This document shows, piece after piece, positions 7,849-14,110 of a stretch of 14,110 bases of DNA (position 1 is the stretch's first letter; each line of letters starts with the position of its first letter). The position numbers and the translations under genes were made by a program. The notes below the pieces were generated by a model that saw only the letters and a list, made by a program, of their open reading frames with translations, did not search any database and was not told the origin of the DNA. The stretch is from assembly GCA_946887025.1 (NCBI GenBank), contig CAMPJY010000059.1, positions 1 through 14,110 on the forward strand, in the 5' to 3' direction. Source of the stretch: an uncultured Salinimicrobium sp. (GTDB lineage: Bacteria; Bacteroidota; Bacteroidia; Flavobacteriales; Flavobacteriaceae).

Positions 7849-8585
7849 AGCAATTAAAGACATTAGTAGTAGAGGACGAGGGCCTGGCTCGAAGGAGGAT
7901 GGAAAAGATGGTCAATGAACATGAACAGCTGGAGTTGCTGGAACATTCAGCCAGGAATGGGCATGAAGCCTTGAGGCGGATAACGGAATACCAGCCGGAG
8001 CTTATCTTCATGGACATTGAACTTAAGGACAGCAATGCCTTCGATGTCCTCAACAAACTCGAACCCGGGCAGTGGAAGATCATTTTTGTCACTGCCTTCA
8101 ACAATTATGCTTCCAGGGCTTTCGAAGTGGAAGCCGTGGATTATCTGTTGAAGCCTTATACCGAGGAGCGTTTCCGGAAAGCCGTCCAAAGGGTGCTGGC
8201 GCGTGAGGAAAATCACAACCTGGATGAGATGAAGCTATTTCTCGAAAGAAATCTGACTCACAACACCCAGCAGAAACTGGTGATCCCTGAAGGGAATACC
8301 AAACATTTCCTCGATGGGGACAGCGTACACTACATTTTTGGGCAGGGATACTACGCCAATATTGTCATGGGACACCAGAAAAAACTAGTACGCATCTCCC
8401 TGAAGGCCCTTTCATCCCTGCTTCCCTCAAACTTCTGCAGGATCAACAAATCCACCATTATCAACAAGTCCCATATCAGGGAACTGGTGAGAAACAAACA
8501 TTCCCTGAAGGTCATTATGCAGGACCAGAACGAGTTTTATGTGACGGATAATTACCGGGAACATGCCGAACGGTTTTTGGTTTAG
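7845..8585 (+). CDS. LytTR-family response regulator
   Basis: The 246-residue protein has an N-terminal receiver domain (about 4-120) with the acidic pair Glu10/Asp11, phosphoacceptor Asp57 in FMDIEL, Thr83 and Lys103 in LLKPY. A LytTR DNA-binding domain occupies about 140-246, with the typical FCRINKSTIINKSHI segment. LytTR domains bind paired direct repeats about 21 bp apart. It is translationally coupled to the kinase gene upstream by a 4-nt overlap. Two such repeat pairs lie upstream of the SusC gene in this window, which makes that operon its likeliest local target; this is inference. Length and motifs are normal for the family. Confidence 0.94.
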   Translation: MKQLKTLVVEDEGLARRRMEKMVNEHEQLELLEHSARNGHEALRRITEYQPELIFMDIELKDSNAFDVLNKLEPGQWKIIFVTAFNNYASRAFEVEAVDYLLKPYTEERFRKAVQRVLAREENHNLDEMKLFLERNLTHNTQQKLVIPEGNTKHFLDGDSVHYIFGQGYYANIVMGHQKKLVRISLKALSSLLPSNFCRINKSTIINKSHIRELVRNKHSLKVIMQDQNEFYVTDNYREHAERFLV

Positions 8586-8591
8586 AAGGAG

Positions 8592-8636
8592 TCTGAAGTC
8601 CGGAAGTTCGAAGTCCGAAGTCCGAAGTCCGAAGTC
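8592..8636. repeat. Heptanucleotide tandem repeat, unit TCCGAAG
   Basis: Six head-to-tail units lie here: TCTGAAG, an 8-bp variant TCCGGAAG, TTCGAAG, then three perfect TCCGAAG copies, ending in TCT. The array begins 6 nt after the stop codon of the LytTR regulator. Read on the minus strand it gives a pseudo-protein pattern (GLRTSDF-like) that should not be annotated as a gene. Perfect copies sit at the downstream side and degenerate ones upstream, suggesting slippage-driven growth. Confidence 0.88.
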
Positions 8637-8648
8637 TGTATGTGCCTG

Positions 8649-8679
8649 ATATAGGTTGACCATAAAATCAATTCTATAT
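8649..8679. terminator. AT-rich hairpin between convergent genes, possible bidirectional terminator
   Basis: ATATAGGTTGA (8649-8659) pairs with 8668-8679, allowing one bulged T and one G-T wobble, to give an 11-bp stem with an 8-nt loop. It lies between the regulator stop (8585) and the stop of the minus-strand phosphodiesterase (8717), where a shared terminator is expected. It lacks a clear U-tract on either strand, so termination is only possible, not shown. Confidence 0.3.
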
Positions 8680-8716
8680 GTATGCCGCAAGAATCAACAG
8701 AACCATTAGAGAGGAC

Positions 8717-9445
8717 TTACTCTTGGCCTTTGGCGCTCAGCAATCCCATCAGCAACTCCGGCTCATCCGTGATGATTCCATCCACTCCTATTTCTATCAA
8801 ACTGCGGAATGCCTTCTCAGACGTTGGAGTTCCTGCATAGATCTTCCCGGTCCGCGGAAGAGAGAAGCCTATGGCGCTACGAAAAAGGAGGCTACGGTAA
8901 TAGATCCCCCGGACATCAAAAGTAACTCCAGATTGAGGCCTGAAAGGTAGAGAACTAAGAGCACAGGTTATCAGGAAAGGATAGTCCTGTTTCAGCTGCC
9001 TTAGGAAATTCCAGTCGAAGCAGAGGATCTCCACCCGTTCCTCCATTCTGTGTTTTGTAATAAGCCGGACCACATCGGCTCCAATCCACGGGTAGTGTTT
9101 GGGAGATTTCACTTCCAGCAGCAGATCCACCTGAGTGGGTGCCACAAAGGCAAAAACTTCCTCCAGAAAAGGAACTTTCTCCCCTGGAAATTTGTCAGAC
9201 TGCAGGTTCAGTTCCGCAATCTGCTTATGGTCAAGTTCCCTTAGCTTTCCTGTACCATTGGTCGTCCTGTTAACCTTCAGGTCGTGCATCAGGACCAGGA
9301 TCCCATCACGGCTTCGCTGCACATCCAATTCTATTCTATCTACCCCCAGCTCCACCCCGGCCTTTATGCCCGCAAGGGAATTTTCGGGCGCACCGGCACA
9401 ATTCGTGCGATGGGAGATCACCAAAGGTTTCCTGTTCTGGCTCAT
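8717..9445 (-). CDS. Glycerophosphodiester phosphodiesterase family protein, cytoplasmic type
   Basis: This is a GDPD-family TIM barrel of 242 residues from the ATG at 9445-9443. The frame extends upstream to a GTG at 9496, but the ATG places the first beta strand (PLVISHR) close to the N-terminus as usual. Catalytic and metal residues are visible: His12 in SHRTNCAGAPEN, Glu21, Glu39 and Asp41 in RIELDV, His54 in LMHD, and Glu111/Lys113 in LLEVK. The C-terminal GIITDEPELL motif is also present. The family hydrolyses glycerophosphodiesters to glycerol 3-phosphate and an alcohol. There is no signal peptide, so it is probably cytoplasmic. The residue after HisArg is Thr rather than the usual Gly, followed by a short insertion before APEN. 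It is convergent with the LytTR gene and divergent from the PAQR gene. Confidence 0.88.
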   Translation of the reverse strand: MSQNRKPLVISHRTNCAGAPENSLAGIKAGVELGVDRIELDVQRSRDGILVLMHDLKVNRTTNGTGKLRELDHKQIAELNLQSDKFPGEKVPFLEEVFAFVAPTQVDLLLEVKSPKHYPWIGADVVRLITKHRMEERVEILCFDWNFLRQLKQDYPFLITCALSSLPFRPQSGVTFDVRGIYYRSLLFRSAIGFSLPRTGKIYAGTPTSEKAFRSLIEIGVDGIITDEPELLMGLLSAKGQE

Positions 9446-9523
9446 AAAAGAAAGATACGCATTTTCCGGGCCGGCACCACATAAAAACTTGCCCACAAAA
9501 ATTCAGAAACCCGAAACTTAAGA

Positions 9524-10264
9524 ATGAGGATAGGCGGAAAATTATTTTTATTTTTGAAAAGGAGACTGCCAAAGGAAACCTTTCCTTTTAAAACCTACCT
9601 CTTGAGATCATCAGACCCACAAAACCTTTTAAATAGCTATCAGCCGAAGGAGGAGAGACTGAACGTGTGGTCGCATGCCATCGGACTGGTACTGAGCGTG
9701 GTTGGTCTGAGTCTGCTTATCCTGAGGGCGCTGGATTCGAAAGAAGCACAGGTATTGGTGAGTTCTGTGATCTTTGGCGCAAGTATGATTCTGTTATATG
9801 CTGCATCCACCTTTTACCACAACTGTAAAACAGAAGGATTGCGGTATAAACTAAAGATCCTGGACCATATCAGCATTTACATTCTTATCGCCGGCACCTA
9901 TACCCCATTTTGCCTCATCAGCCTCAAGGGTACTACTGGCTGGATCTTATTCGGGATCACATGGGGATTTGCCCTGGCAGGCTTAATCCTGAAACTTTTC
10001 TTTACCGGCAGGTTCAGAACCTTTTCCACCCTAATTTACGTACTTATGGGTTGGCTGATTGTTTTTGCCATTGAACCCCTTATGCATAACCTGCCACCGG
10101 AAGCTTTGTTCTGGATTATCGCTGGCGGAATCTCCTATACCCTGGGAGCAGTGATCTACAGTATCCGCAGCATAAAATTCAACCACGCCGTTTTTCACCT
10201 GTTTGTACTCATAGGGACCTTCTGCCATTTTATGGCCATTTATAAGTATGTGCTTCCGGAGTAG
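9524..10264 (+). CDS. trhA: PAQR/hemolysin III-type membrane protein (TrhA/YqfA family)
   Basis: The 246-residue product has seven predicted membrane helices between about 48 and 244 and the hallmark residues of the PAQR/HlyIII family: STFYHNC with His99, ILDHISIY with Asp114/His115, AGTYTPF (123-129), and a last-helix block with His221 and His225 (FNHAVFHLF) plus His235. These residues form a putative metal site. The bacterial members are linked to membrane homeostasis; the hemolysin name is historical. The recognisable domain starts at about residue 42 (KEERLN), so the ATG at 9524 gives a basic extension of about 40 residues. A TTG at 9602 is a possible later start. It diverges from the phosphodiesterase gene, with 78 bp between the start codons. 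Confidence 0.9.
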   Translation: MRIGGKLFLFLKRRLPKETFPFKTYLLRSSDPQNLLNSYQPKEERLNVWSHAIGLVLSVVGLSLLILRALDSKEAQVLVSSVIFGASMILLYAASTFYHNCKTEGLRYKLKILDHISIYILIAGTYTPFCLISLKGTTGWILFGITWGFALAGLILKLFFTGRFRTFSTLIYVLMGWLIVFAIEPLMHNLPPEALFWIIAGGISYTLGAVIYSIRSIKFNHAVFHLFVLIGTFCHFMAIYKYVLPE

Positions 10265-10271
10265 GGTAATT

Positions 10272-10322
10272 CTGGATATGGAGCGTCCCGCTGGTCGAAA
10301 TATCCGGATTTCAACCAGCGGG
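10272..10322. terminator. Two overlapping hairpins between convergent genes
   Basis: CCCGCTGGT (10287-10295) pairs perfectly with ACCAGCGGG (10314-10322). After one mismatch the stem continues five more base pairs around loop 10302-10307. An alternative stem, CTGGATAT (10272-10279) with ATATCCGG (10300-10307), has one G-T wobble and would exclude the first one's inner part. The element lies 7 nt after the PAQR stop and 20 nt from the stop of the minus-strand Cys-rich gene. Neither side has a convincing U-tract, so a terminator role is likely from position only. Confidence 0.5.
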
Positions 10323-10342
10323 CGTCAATCTCCAGATTGCTT

Positions 10343-10663
10343 TTATGCCGCATATTTCCTGCAGGCTTCGGCGCATCTTTTACAGGCCTCGGCACATTTC
10401 TGACAGTGCTCTTCCTGGTGACTGCCACATTCCTTCGCGCACTTTTCACAGATCTCGGCACAAAAGGCCACCAGCCCAGTGACATCCAAAGAATTAACGG
10501 AAAGTGCCTGCGCAGTCGCCGTACAGGTACTGCCACAGATCCGGTCTAGCCGGATACACTTTACCATCATTTTTATATCCTGTTCATCCAGACACGCATC
10601 GGCACAGTGGTTACAATGTGCAGCACAGTCATACAGGGTTCTAATCAGTTCTTCATTTCTCAT
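10343..10663 (-). CDS. Four-helix bundle copper-binding protein (Cys-rich, DUF326/Csp-like)
   Basis: The 106-residue protein carries 16 Cys (13, 17, 20, 24, 36, 43, 47, 68, 72, 75, 79, 87, 90, 94, 97, 101), mostly with helical 3-4 residue spacing as in CAAHCNHCADAC and CQKCAEACKRC. His16, His19, His82 and His86 are interspersed. This is the pattern of PF03860 proteins and of the copper storage proteins Csp1/Csp3, where Cys lining the inside of a four-helix bundle bind many Cu(I) ions. There is no signal peptide, so it is probably a cytoplasmic copper buffer like Csp3. The length is near-typical. It diverges from the glutamate dehydrogenase gene across 187 bp in which I see no clear operator. 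Confidence 0.9.
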   Translation of the reverse strand: MRNEELIRTLYDCAAHCNHCADACLDEQDIKMMVKCIRLDRICGSTCTATAQALSVNSLDVTGLVAFCAEICEKCAKECGSHQEEHCQKCAEACKRCAEACRKYAA

Positions 10664-10850
10664 AACAATTTGATTTTTAAATTATTACCCCAAGTTACAC
10701 TTTAGCTATTCAAATGATCGTAAAATAATTTTAAAATTAAGCCTGATTTCAAGGGCTTCAGACATAAATAAATACAAAAGTCCGCTTATTCATATGTTAA
10801 TAAAAATATTCTTCGGAACTTCGAATTTAAACTGAACACACAAAAAACAA

Positions 10851-12122
10851 ATGGCAGCACCCAAGAAGCAACAAATGTACGAGACGGTCATGCAGCAGTT
10901 TAACAAGACGGCTGATCTCATAGATCTGAATCCTAATATCCGGAGGATTCTTAGTATCACCAACAACGAGATCATCGTTCATTTTCCTGTCAAAATGGAC
11001 AATGGGGAAGTGGAGATTATCACCGGATACAGGGTGCAGCACAACAATGCCCTGGGACCATACAAAGGCGGACTTCGTTACCATCCTACGGTAGATGTGG
11101 ACGCAGCCAAGGCCCTGGCTATGTGGATGACCTGGAAGACTTCCCTGGCCGGACTTCCCTATGGAGGTGCTAAAGGCGGAATACAAATAGATCCACGCAA
11201 TTACAGCCTTTCGGAGCTGGAGCGCATCACCAGGAGATTTACCTATTCCCTCGGGGAAAATATAGGGCCGGAACACGATATCCCCGCCCCTGATGTCAAC
11301 ACCAATGCCCAAACCATGGCCTGGATTGCTGACACCTATATGTCGACCAAAAACCCTTCGGAACGTTCCAAAAACCAGCACGTGGTAACCGGAAAACCCG
11401 CAGGTTCCGGAGGCCTGGAAGGTCGTGACAGGGCTACGGGCTTCGGGGTCTATCTCACCATTAAACTCCTGCACGACATGCGCGGGGAAAGTCTGGAAGG
11501 CAAGGCCTTCATCGTGCAGGGCTTTGGGAACGTCGGTTACTGGGCCTCAAAATTTTTAGTAGACGACGGTGCCAAACTGATTGCGGTACAGGATGCCCAC
11601 GCCACCATTTTTAACTCCACGGGGATCTCCGTTCCCGATCTTCATGAACACAGCCTGCCGCGAAAGGGCTCCATCCAGGGCTTTGAGGGCGCGGTGGAAA
11701 TCGATCCCGCTGAATTCTTCGGCCTTAACTGCGATATCCTGATCCCTGCAGCTTTGGGCAACCAGATCACCGCCGACAATGCGGGTAGGATCAAAGCAGG
11801 CATCGTGGCAGAAGGAGCCAATGGACCAACGGATTCCGAAGGGGAACAGATCCTTCTGGAGAAGGGGATCCTGGTGATCCCGGATATCCTGTGTAATTCA
11901 GGTGGGGTGATAGGAAGCTATTTCGAATGGCTTCAGAACCGCAATGGGGAACTCTGGCAACTCGAGGAGGTGATGCAGAAGATTGAGAAGAAGATCACCC
12001 AGGTATTCCATAAGGTGGCAGCCGAGGCGCAGGACCGAAACACCGACTGGAGAACTGCCGCGTATATTCTGGCCATTACCCGTATAGAGCTGGCCTACGT
12101 GCAGAGGGGAATATTTCCGTAG
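10851..12122 (+). CDS. gdhA: Glutamate dehydrogenase (Glu/Leu/Phe/Val dehydrogenase family)
   Basis: The 423-residue enzyme has the two GDH domains. The N-terminal half carries the substrate site: Lys72 in GPYKGGLRYHP, Lys96, catalytic Lys108 in PYGGAKGGI and Asp148 in PAPDVNTN. The C-terminal half carries a Rossmann fold with GFGNVG (224-229), ADNAGRIKAGIVAEGANGPT, and SGGVIGSYFEW near the end. It interconverts glutamate with 2-oxoglutarate and ammonia in the cytoplasm. The length fits the RocG/GudB-like group of hexameric enzymes. Coenzyme preference (NAD or NADP) cannot be settled by eye. The ATG follows an A-rich leader with no Shine-Dalgarno, common in this phylum. It stands alone; a heptamer repeat array starts right after its stop. 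Confidence 0.95.
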   Translation: MAAPKKQQMYETVMQQFNKTADLIDLNPNIRRILSITNNEIIVHFPVKMDNGEVEIITGYRVQHNNALGPYKGGLRYHPTVDVDAAKALAMWMTWKTSLAGLPYGGAKGGIQIDPRNYSLSELERITRRFTYSLGENIGPEHDIPAPDVNTNAQTMAWIADTYMSTKNPSERSKNQHVVTGKPAGSGGLEGRDRATGFGVYLTIKLLHDMRGESLEGKAFIVQGFGNVGYWASKFLVDDGAKLIAVQDAHATIFNSTGISVPDLHEHSLPRKGSIQGFEGAVEIDPAEFFGLNCDILIPAALGNQITADNAGRIKAGIVAEGANGPTDSEGEQILLEKGILVIPDILCNSGGVIGSYFEWLQNRNGELWQLEEVMQKIEKKITQVFHKVAAEAQDRNTDWRTAAYILAITRIELAYVQRGIFP

Positions 12123-12163
12123 GAGTGGAGAGAGTGGAGAGTGGAGAGTGGAGAGTGGAGAGG
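12123..12163. repeat. Heptanucleotide tandem repeat, unit GTGGAGA
   Basis: Five units of GTGGAGA start at 12125, 12134, 12141, 12148 and 12155; the first spacing is 9 bp (an extra GA) and the others exactly 7. The array begins directly after the glutamate dehydrogenase stop (12120-12122). It has the same 7-bp period as the array at 8592-8636 but a different, purine-only-plus-T unit. The rest of the gap to 12224 shows no clear terminator. Confidence 0.9.
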
Positions 12164-12224
12164 ATCCTTATGTGGCGCAGTTTGTCAGGTTTTATCTTGT
12201 GTAGGGAGGAACCTGAATTCCTTT

Positions 12225-13022
12225 CTAAAACAACTCCTTCCATATAATATACACCCCCATAAACAGGACGAAAAACCCGAAGCCCTTCTTTAGCTTTCGG
12301 CCATCGATCAGGGTATTAAGGTAACCACCCACGAAGATACCCAGAACTGCGATTCCGGTGAAGCTCAGCAGGAACAGCCAGTCGATTTCCCTGTTCTCCA
12401 CATCCCCGATGAAACCTATCAGCGATTTAATGGCGATGATAAGCAGGGAGGTGGCAACGGCCCGCTTCATCGGTAATTTCGCCAGCAGTACCAGGGCCGG
12501 GATGATCAGGAACCCTCCCCCCGCCCCTACCACTCCGGTAAGAACGCCAACCAGCATTCCTTCGAGAAGTAGCAACGGATAATTATACCTCAGCTCCGCC
12601 GGTTTCATATCTTGTTTGGATGTCTTTCGGATCATGGACAGGGAAGCCATCAGCATTATGAGCGCAAAAAAGAGCATCAGCCCGATGTTCTTGGTTATTT
12701 CCAGGCCGTTCAGCGTGAACAGGTGCTGGGGAATGGCAGGCACAAGGAATTTACGGGTGGTGTATACCGCAATAAAGGCAGGGATGGAAAATACGATCCC
12801 GGTGCGGAAATCCACCAGGCCTTTTTTTATGGAGTTCAGGGACCCCACCAGCGAGGAAGTGCCTACGACAAAAAGCGAATAGGCAGTGGCTGTAACGGGA
12901 TTAATGGCCAGCAGGTACACCATGGTGGGAACGGTAAGGATGGAACCACCACTGCCTATCAGTCCCAGGACGATGCCAATAAGTAAAGCTCCAAAATACC
13001 CCAGAAGGTCAAAAAGTTCCAC
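12225..13022 (-). CDS. TSUP family (TauE/SafE) membrane permease
   Basis: The 265-residue protein is almost entirely membrane-embedded, with about eight helices in two halves. Each half starts with the family's Gly-rich signature: GLIGSGGSILTVP (20-32) and GVVGAGGGFLIIPAL (163-177). TSUP proteins carry organosulfonates, sulfite or other small sulfur-containing anions, or carboxylates, across the cytoplasmic membrane; the substrate here is unknown. The start is GTG at 13022-13020. An ATG 16 nt further upstream is out of frame, and the next in-frame ATG lies inside the first signature region's helix. It is convergent with the glutamate dehydrogenase gene and divergent from the exported phosphodiesterase. 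No neighbouring sulfur-metabolism gene is seen. Confidence 0.9.
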   Translation of the reverse strand: MELFDLLGYFGALLIGIVLGLIGSGGSILTVPTMVYLLAINPVTATAYSLFVVGTSSLVGSLNSIKKGLVDFRTGIVFSIPAFIAVYTTRKFLVPAIPQHLFTLNGLEITKNIGLMLFFALIMLMASLSMIRKTSKQDMKPAELRYNYPLLLLEGMLVGVLTGVVGAGGGFLIIPALVLLAKLPMKRAVATSLLIIAIKSLIGFIGDVENREIDWLFLLSFTGIAVLGIFVGGYLNTLIDGRKLKKGFGFFVLFMGVYIIWKELF

Positions 13023-13240
13023 AGCTGCTGTTTTTCATTGGCCCGGGAACTACTCCCCCGGGAAGCCGCAAAATTAGGTTAAATGTTTACAGCAGCCAAT
13101 AGACCAGCTTAAGGTACGCGATTAATCGCCTTCGGTTGCCACCCCAAGTAGGGAAACGATCCATCGCGTTCAGCCATTTGGAAACAGAGGAACTGGAGGA
13201 AGTGGAGGAACTAGAGGAAGTTTTTATTAAATTACACCCT
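13023..13240. other. Divergent intergenic region (218 bp)
   Basis: It lies between the starts of the TSUP gene (minus) and the exported phosphodiesterase gene (plus), so it must hold both promoters. I see no confident promoter match or hairpin. Its main visible feature is the purine-rich 9-bp repeat at 13187-13222, only 18 bp from the phosphodiesterase ATG. Confidence 0.5.
13187..13222. repeat. 9-bp tandem repeat just upstream of a start codon
   Basis: Four units (GAGGAACTG, GAGGAAGTG, GAGGAACTA, GAGGAAGTT) lie in tandem, alternating in pairs so that an 18-bp period is also visible. The array ends 18 bp before the ATG at 13241. The GAGGAA cores resemble a Shine-Dalgarno sequence but are too far from the ATG for a normal ribosome site. 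It may affect the promoter or leader of the phosphodiesterase gene. Confidence 0.85.
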
Positions 13241-14110
13241 ATGAAAATATACAGAACATTGATATGGACCCTTATCTTCAGCAATCTTGCCTGTAATTCC
13301 AATGCGGGGAAACAGGAGTCTGCTCCGGCAAAAAATCAGGTGGAGGTCCAGGGGCATCGCGGTGACAGGGGCAACTTTCCTGAAAACAGCCTTCCCGCTT
13401 TCCGCAGCGCAGTTAAAAAAGGGGCCGAAGTGGTGGAACTCGATCTGGTCATTTCCGACGACAGGCAGGTGGTGGTGTCCCACGAACCTTTCATGTCGTC
13501 ACTTTACGTGCTTACTCCAACGGGAGACATAATTCCCAAGGCTGAAGAAAAAAATTTCAACCTGTACCGGATGAGTTACGACAGCATCAGGGAATTTGAT
13601 GCGGGCACTAAAGGGAATGCACTTTTTCCGCAGCAACAGCCAATGAAAACGTATAAACCTCTGCTGAAGGAGGTAATCGACAGTCTTGAGGCTTATGTCG
13701 CCTCGGAGAAGCTTCCTCCCGTGAAATATAATATCGAACTTAAATCGCAGCAGAACCAGTATGGGATCTCCCAGCCTTATCCTGAGGAATTTGCCGATCT
13801 GGTGATGCAGGTACTTCAGGAGAAAGAAATTTCCGGAGGCTATAATGTACAGTCGTTTGACGTAAACATCCTCAGGGTGTTCAAAGAAAAATATCCTGAA
13901 GTGAAACTGGCATATCTGGTTTCCGGAAAGGGGATTAAAAGGAATCTGGAACTGCTGGGATTCATTCCTGCAATTTATAGTCCGCATTACGGGCTGGTAA
14001 GGGATTCTGTCTTTGTGGATTCCATCCGCTCTCTGGATATGAAACTGATTCCCTGGACAGTGAATGAAAAGAAGGATATTCAAAGCATGCTCGACCTGAA
14101 GGTAGACGGC
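13241..14110 (+). CDS. Exported glycerophosphodiester phosphodiesterase, probable lipoprotein (3' end outside window)
   Basis: The frame is open from ATG 13241 to the window edge (290 codons, no stop), so the gene is cut by the window. An N-terminal hydrophobic segment ends at Cys18 (SNLAC), a plausible lipobox. No acidic residues follow the Cys, which suggests a periplasm-facing anchor rather than surface display. GDPD motifs are complete as far as visible: His39-Arg40 in QGHRGDRGNFPENS, Glu48, Glu66 and Asp68 in VVELDLV, His81 in SHEP, Glu166/Lys168 in NIELKS, PWTVN, and the start of the final KVDG motif. It belongs to the UgpQ/GlpQ-like group and probably cleaves glycerophosphodiesters in the envelope. 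It is a different subtype from the phosphodiesterase at 8717-9445. Confidence 0.9.
   Translation, partial: MKIYRTLIWTLIFSNLACNSNAGKQESAPAKNQVEVQGHRGDRGNFPENSLPAFRSAVKKGAEVVELDLVISDDRQVVVSHEPFMSSLYVLTPTGDIIPKAEEKNFNLYRMSYDSIREFDAGTKGNALFPQQQPMKTYKPLLKEVIDSLEAYVASEKLPPVKYNIELKSQQNQYGISQPYPEEFADLVMQVLQEKEISGGYNVQSFDVNILRVFKEKYPEVKLAYLVSGKGIKRNLELLGFIPAIYSPHYGLVRDSVFVDSIRSLDMKLIPWTVNEKKDIQSMLDLKVDG

Noticed and set aside
8592..8636. CRISPR-like array
   Set aside because: Units are 7 bp with no spacers and no cas genes in the window; it is a simple tandem repeat.
8427..8690. Minus-strand 87-residue frame across the TCCGAAG array
   Set aside because: Its repetitive C-terminal half of frame is simply the translated heptamer array, and the rest is antisense to the LytTR gene.
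9135..9521. Plus-strand 128-residue frame
   Set aside because: Antisense to the GDPD gene, whose catalytic motifs are clear on the minus strand.
12612..12986. Plus-strand 124-residue frame
   Set aside because: Antisense shadow of the TSUP permease, which has clear family signatures.
1..14110. tRNA, rRNA, insertion sequence or prophage genes
   Set aside because: No tRNA-like cloverleaf, rRNA segment, transposase, integrase or phage protein was recognised on either strand.

Overview
The window reads as chromosome of a Bacteroidota bacterium, most likely a marine or free-living Flavobacteriaceae member. The pointers are a SusC/SusD outer-membrane pair with further lipoproteins, acidic residues directly after the lipidated Cys of several lipoproteins (a surface-export signal typical of this phylum), weak or absent Shine-Dalgarno sequences, a LytS/LytTR two-component pair, and short tandem repeats directly after stop codons. 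This placement comes from family recognition, not from a search.

Layout. Positions 1-792 hold no convincing gene but have notable structure: two pairs of a 12-bp direct repeat (TTTCRTAYCAAA), each pair with its copies exactly 21 bp apart, and between them a 12-bp perfect inverted repeat (200-211 / 281-292) that could be a small RNA. Then comes a tight four-gene operon (793-6630): a SusC-type TonB-dependent transporter, a SusD-type lipoprotein, an Ig-like (DUF5011-type) lipoprotein and a small lipid-binding-type lipoprotein, closed by a strong intrinsic terminator (6659-6685). The order resembles the Bacteroides BT2264-BT2261 locus, a SusCD system associated with peptides, and no carbohydrate-active enzyme is present. 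Next are a LytS-type sensor kinase and a LytTR response regulator overlapping by 4 nt (6826-8585).

The second half is housekeeping or accessory: a minus-strand glycerophosphodiester phosphodiesterase (GDPD), a PAQR/hemolysin III membrane protein, a minus-strand Cys-rich four-helix copper-binding protein, a glutamate dehydrogenase, a minus-strand TSUP (TauE/SafE) permease, and a second GDPD, exported and probably lipidated, that runs off the right edge.

How the parts may work together. The main proposal is that the LytTR regulator encoded at 7845-8585 binds the paired repeats upstream of the SusC gene. LytTR domains characteristically bind two direct repeats about 21 bp apart, and both repeat pairs have that spacing. 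If so, this is a self-contained sense-and-import locus: LytS-type sensor, LytTR regulator, SusCD importer with two accessory lipoproteins, and possibly an sRNA in the leader. Three simple-sequence arrays (7-bp units at 8592-8636 and 12123-12163, 9-bp units at 13187-13222) lie between genes in the second half.
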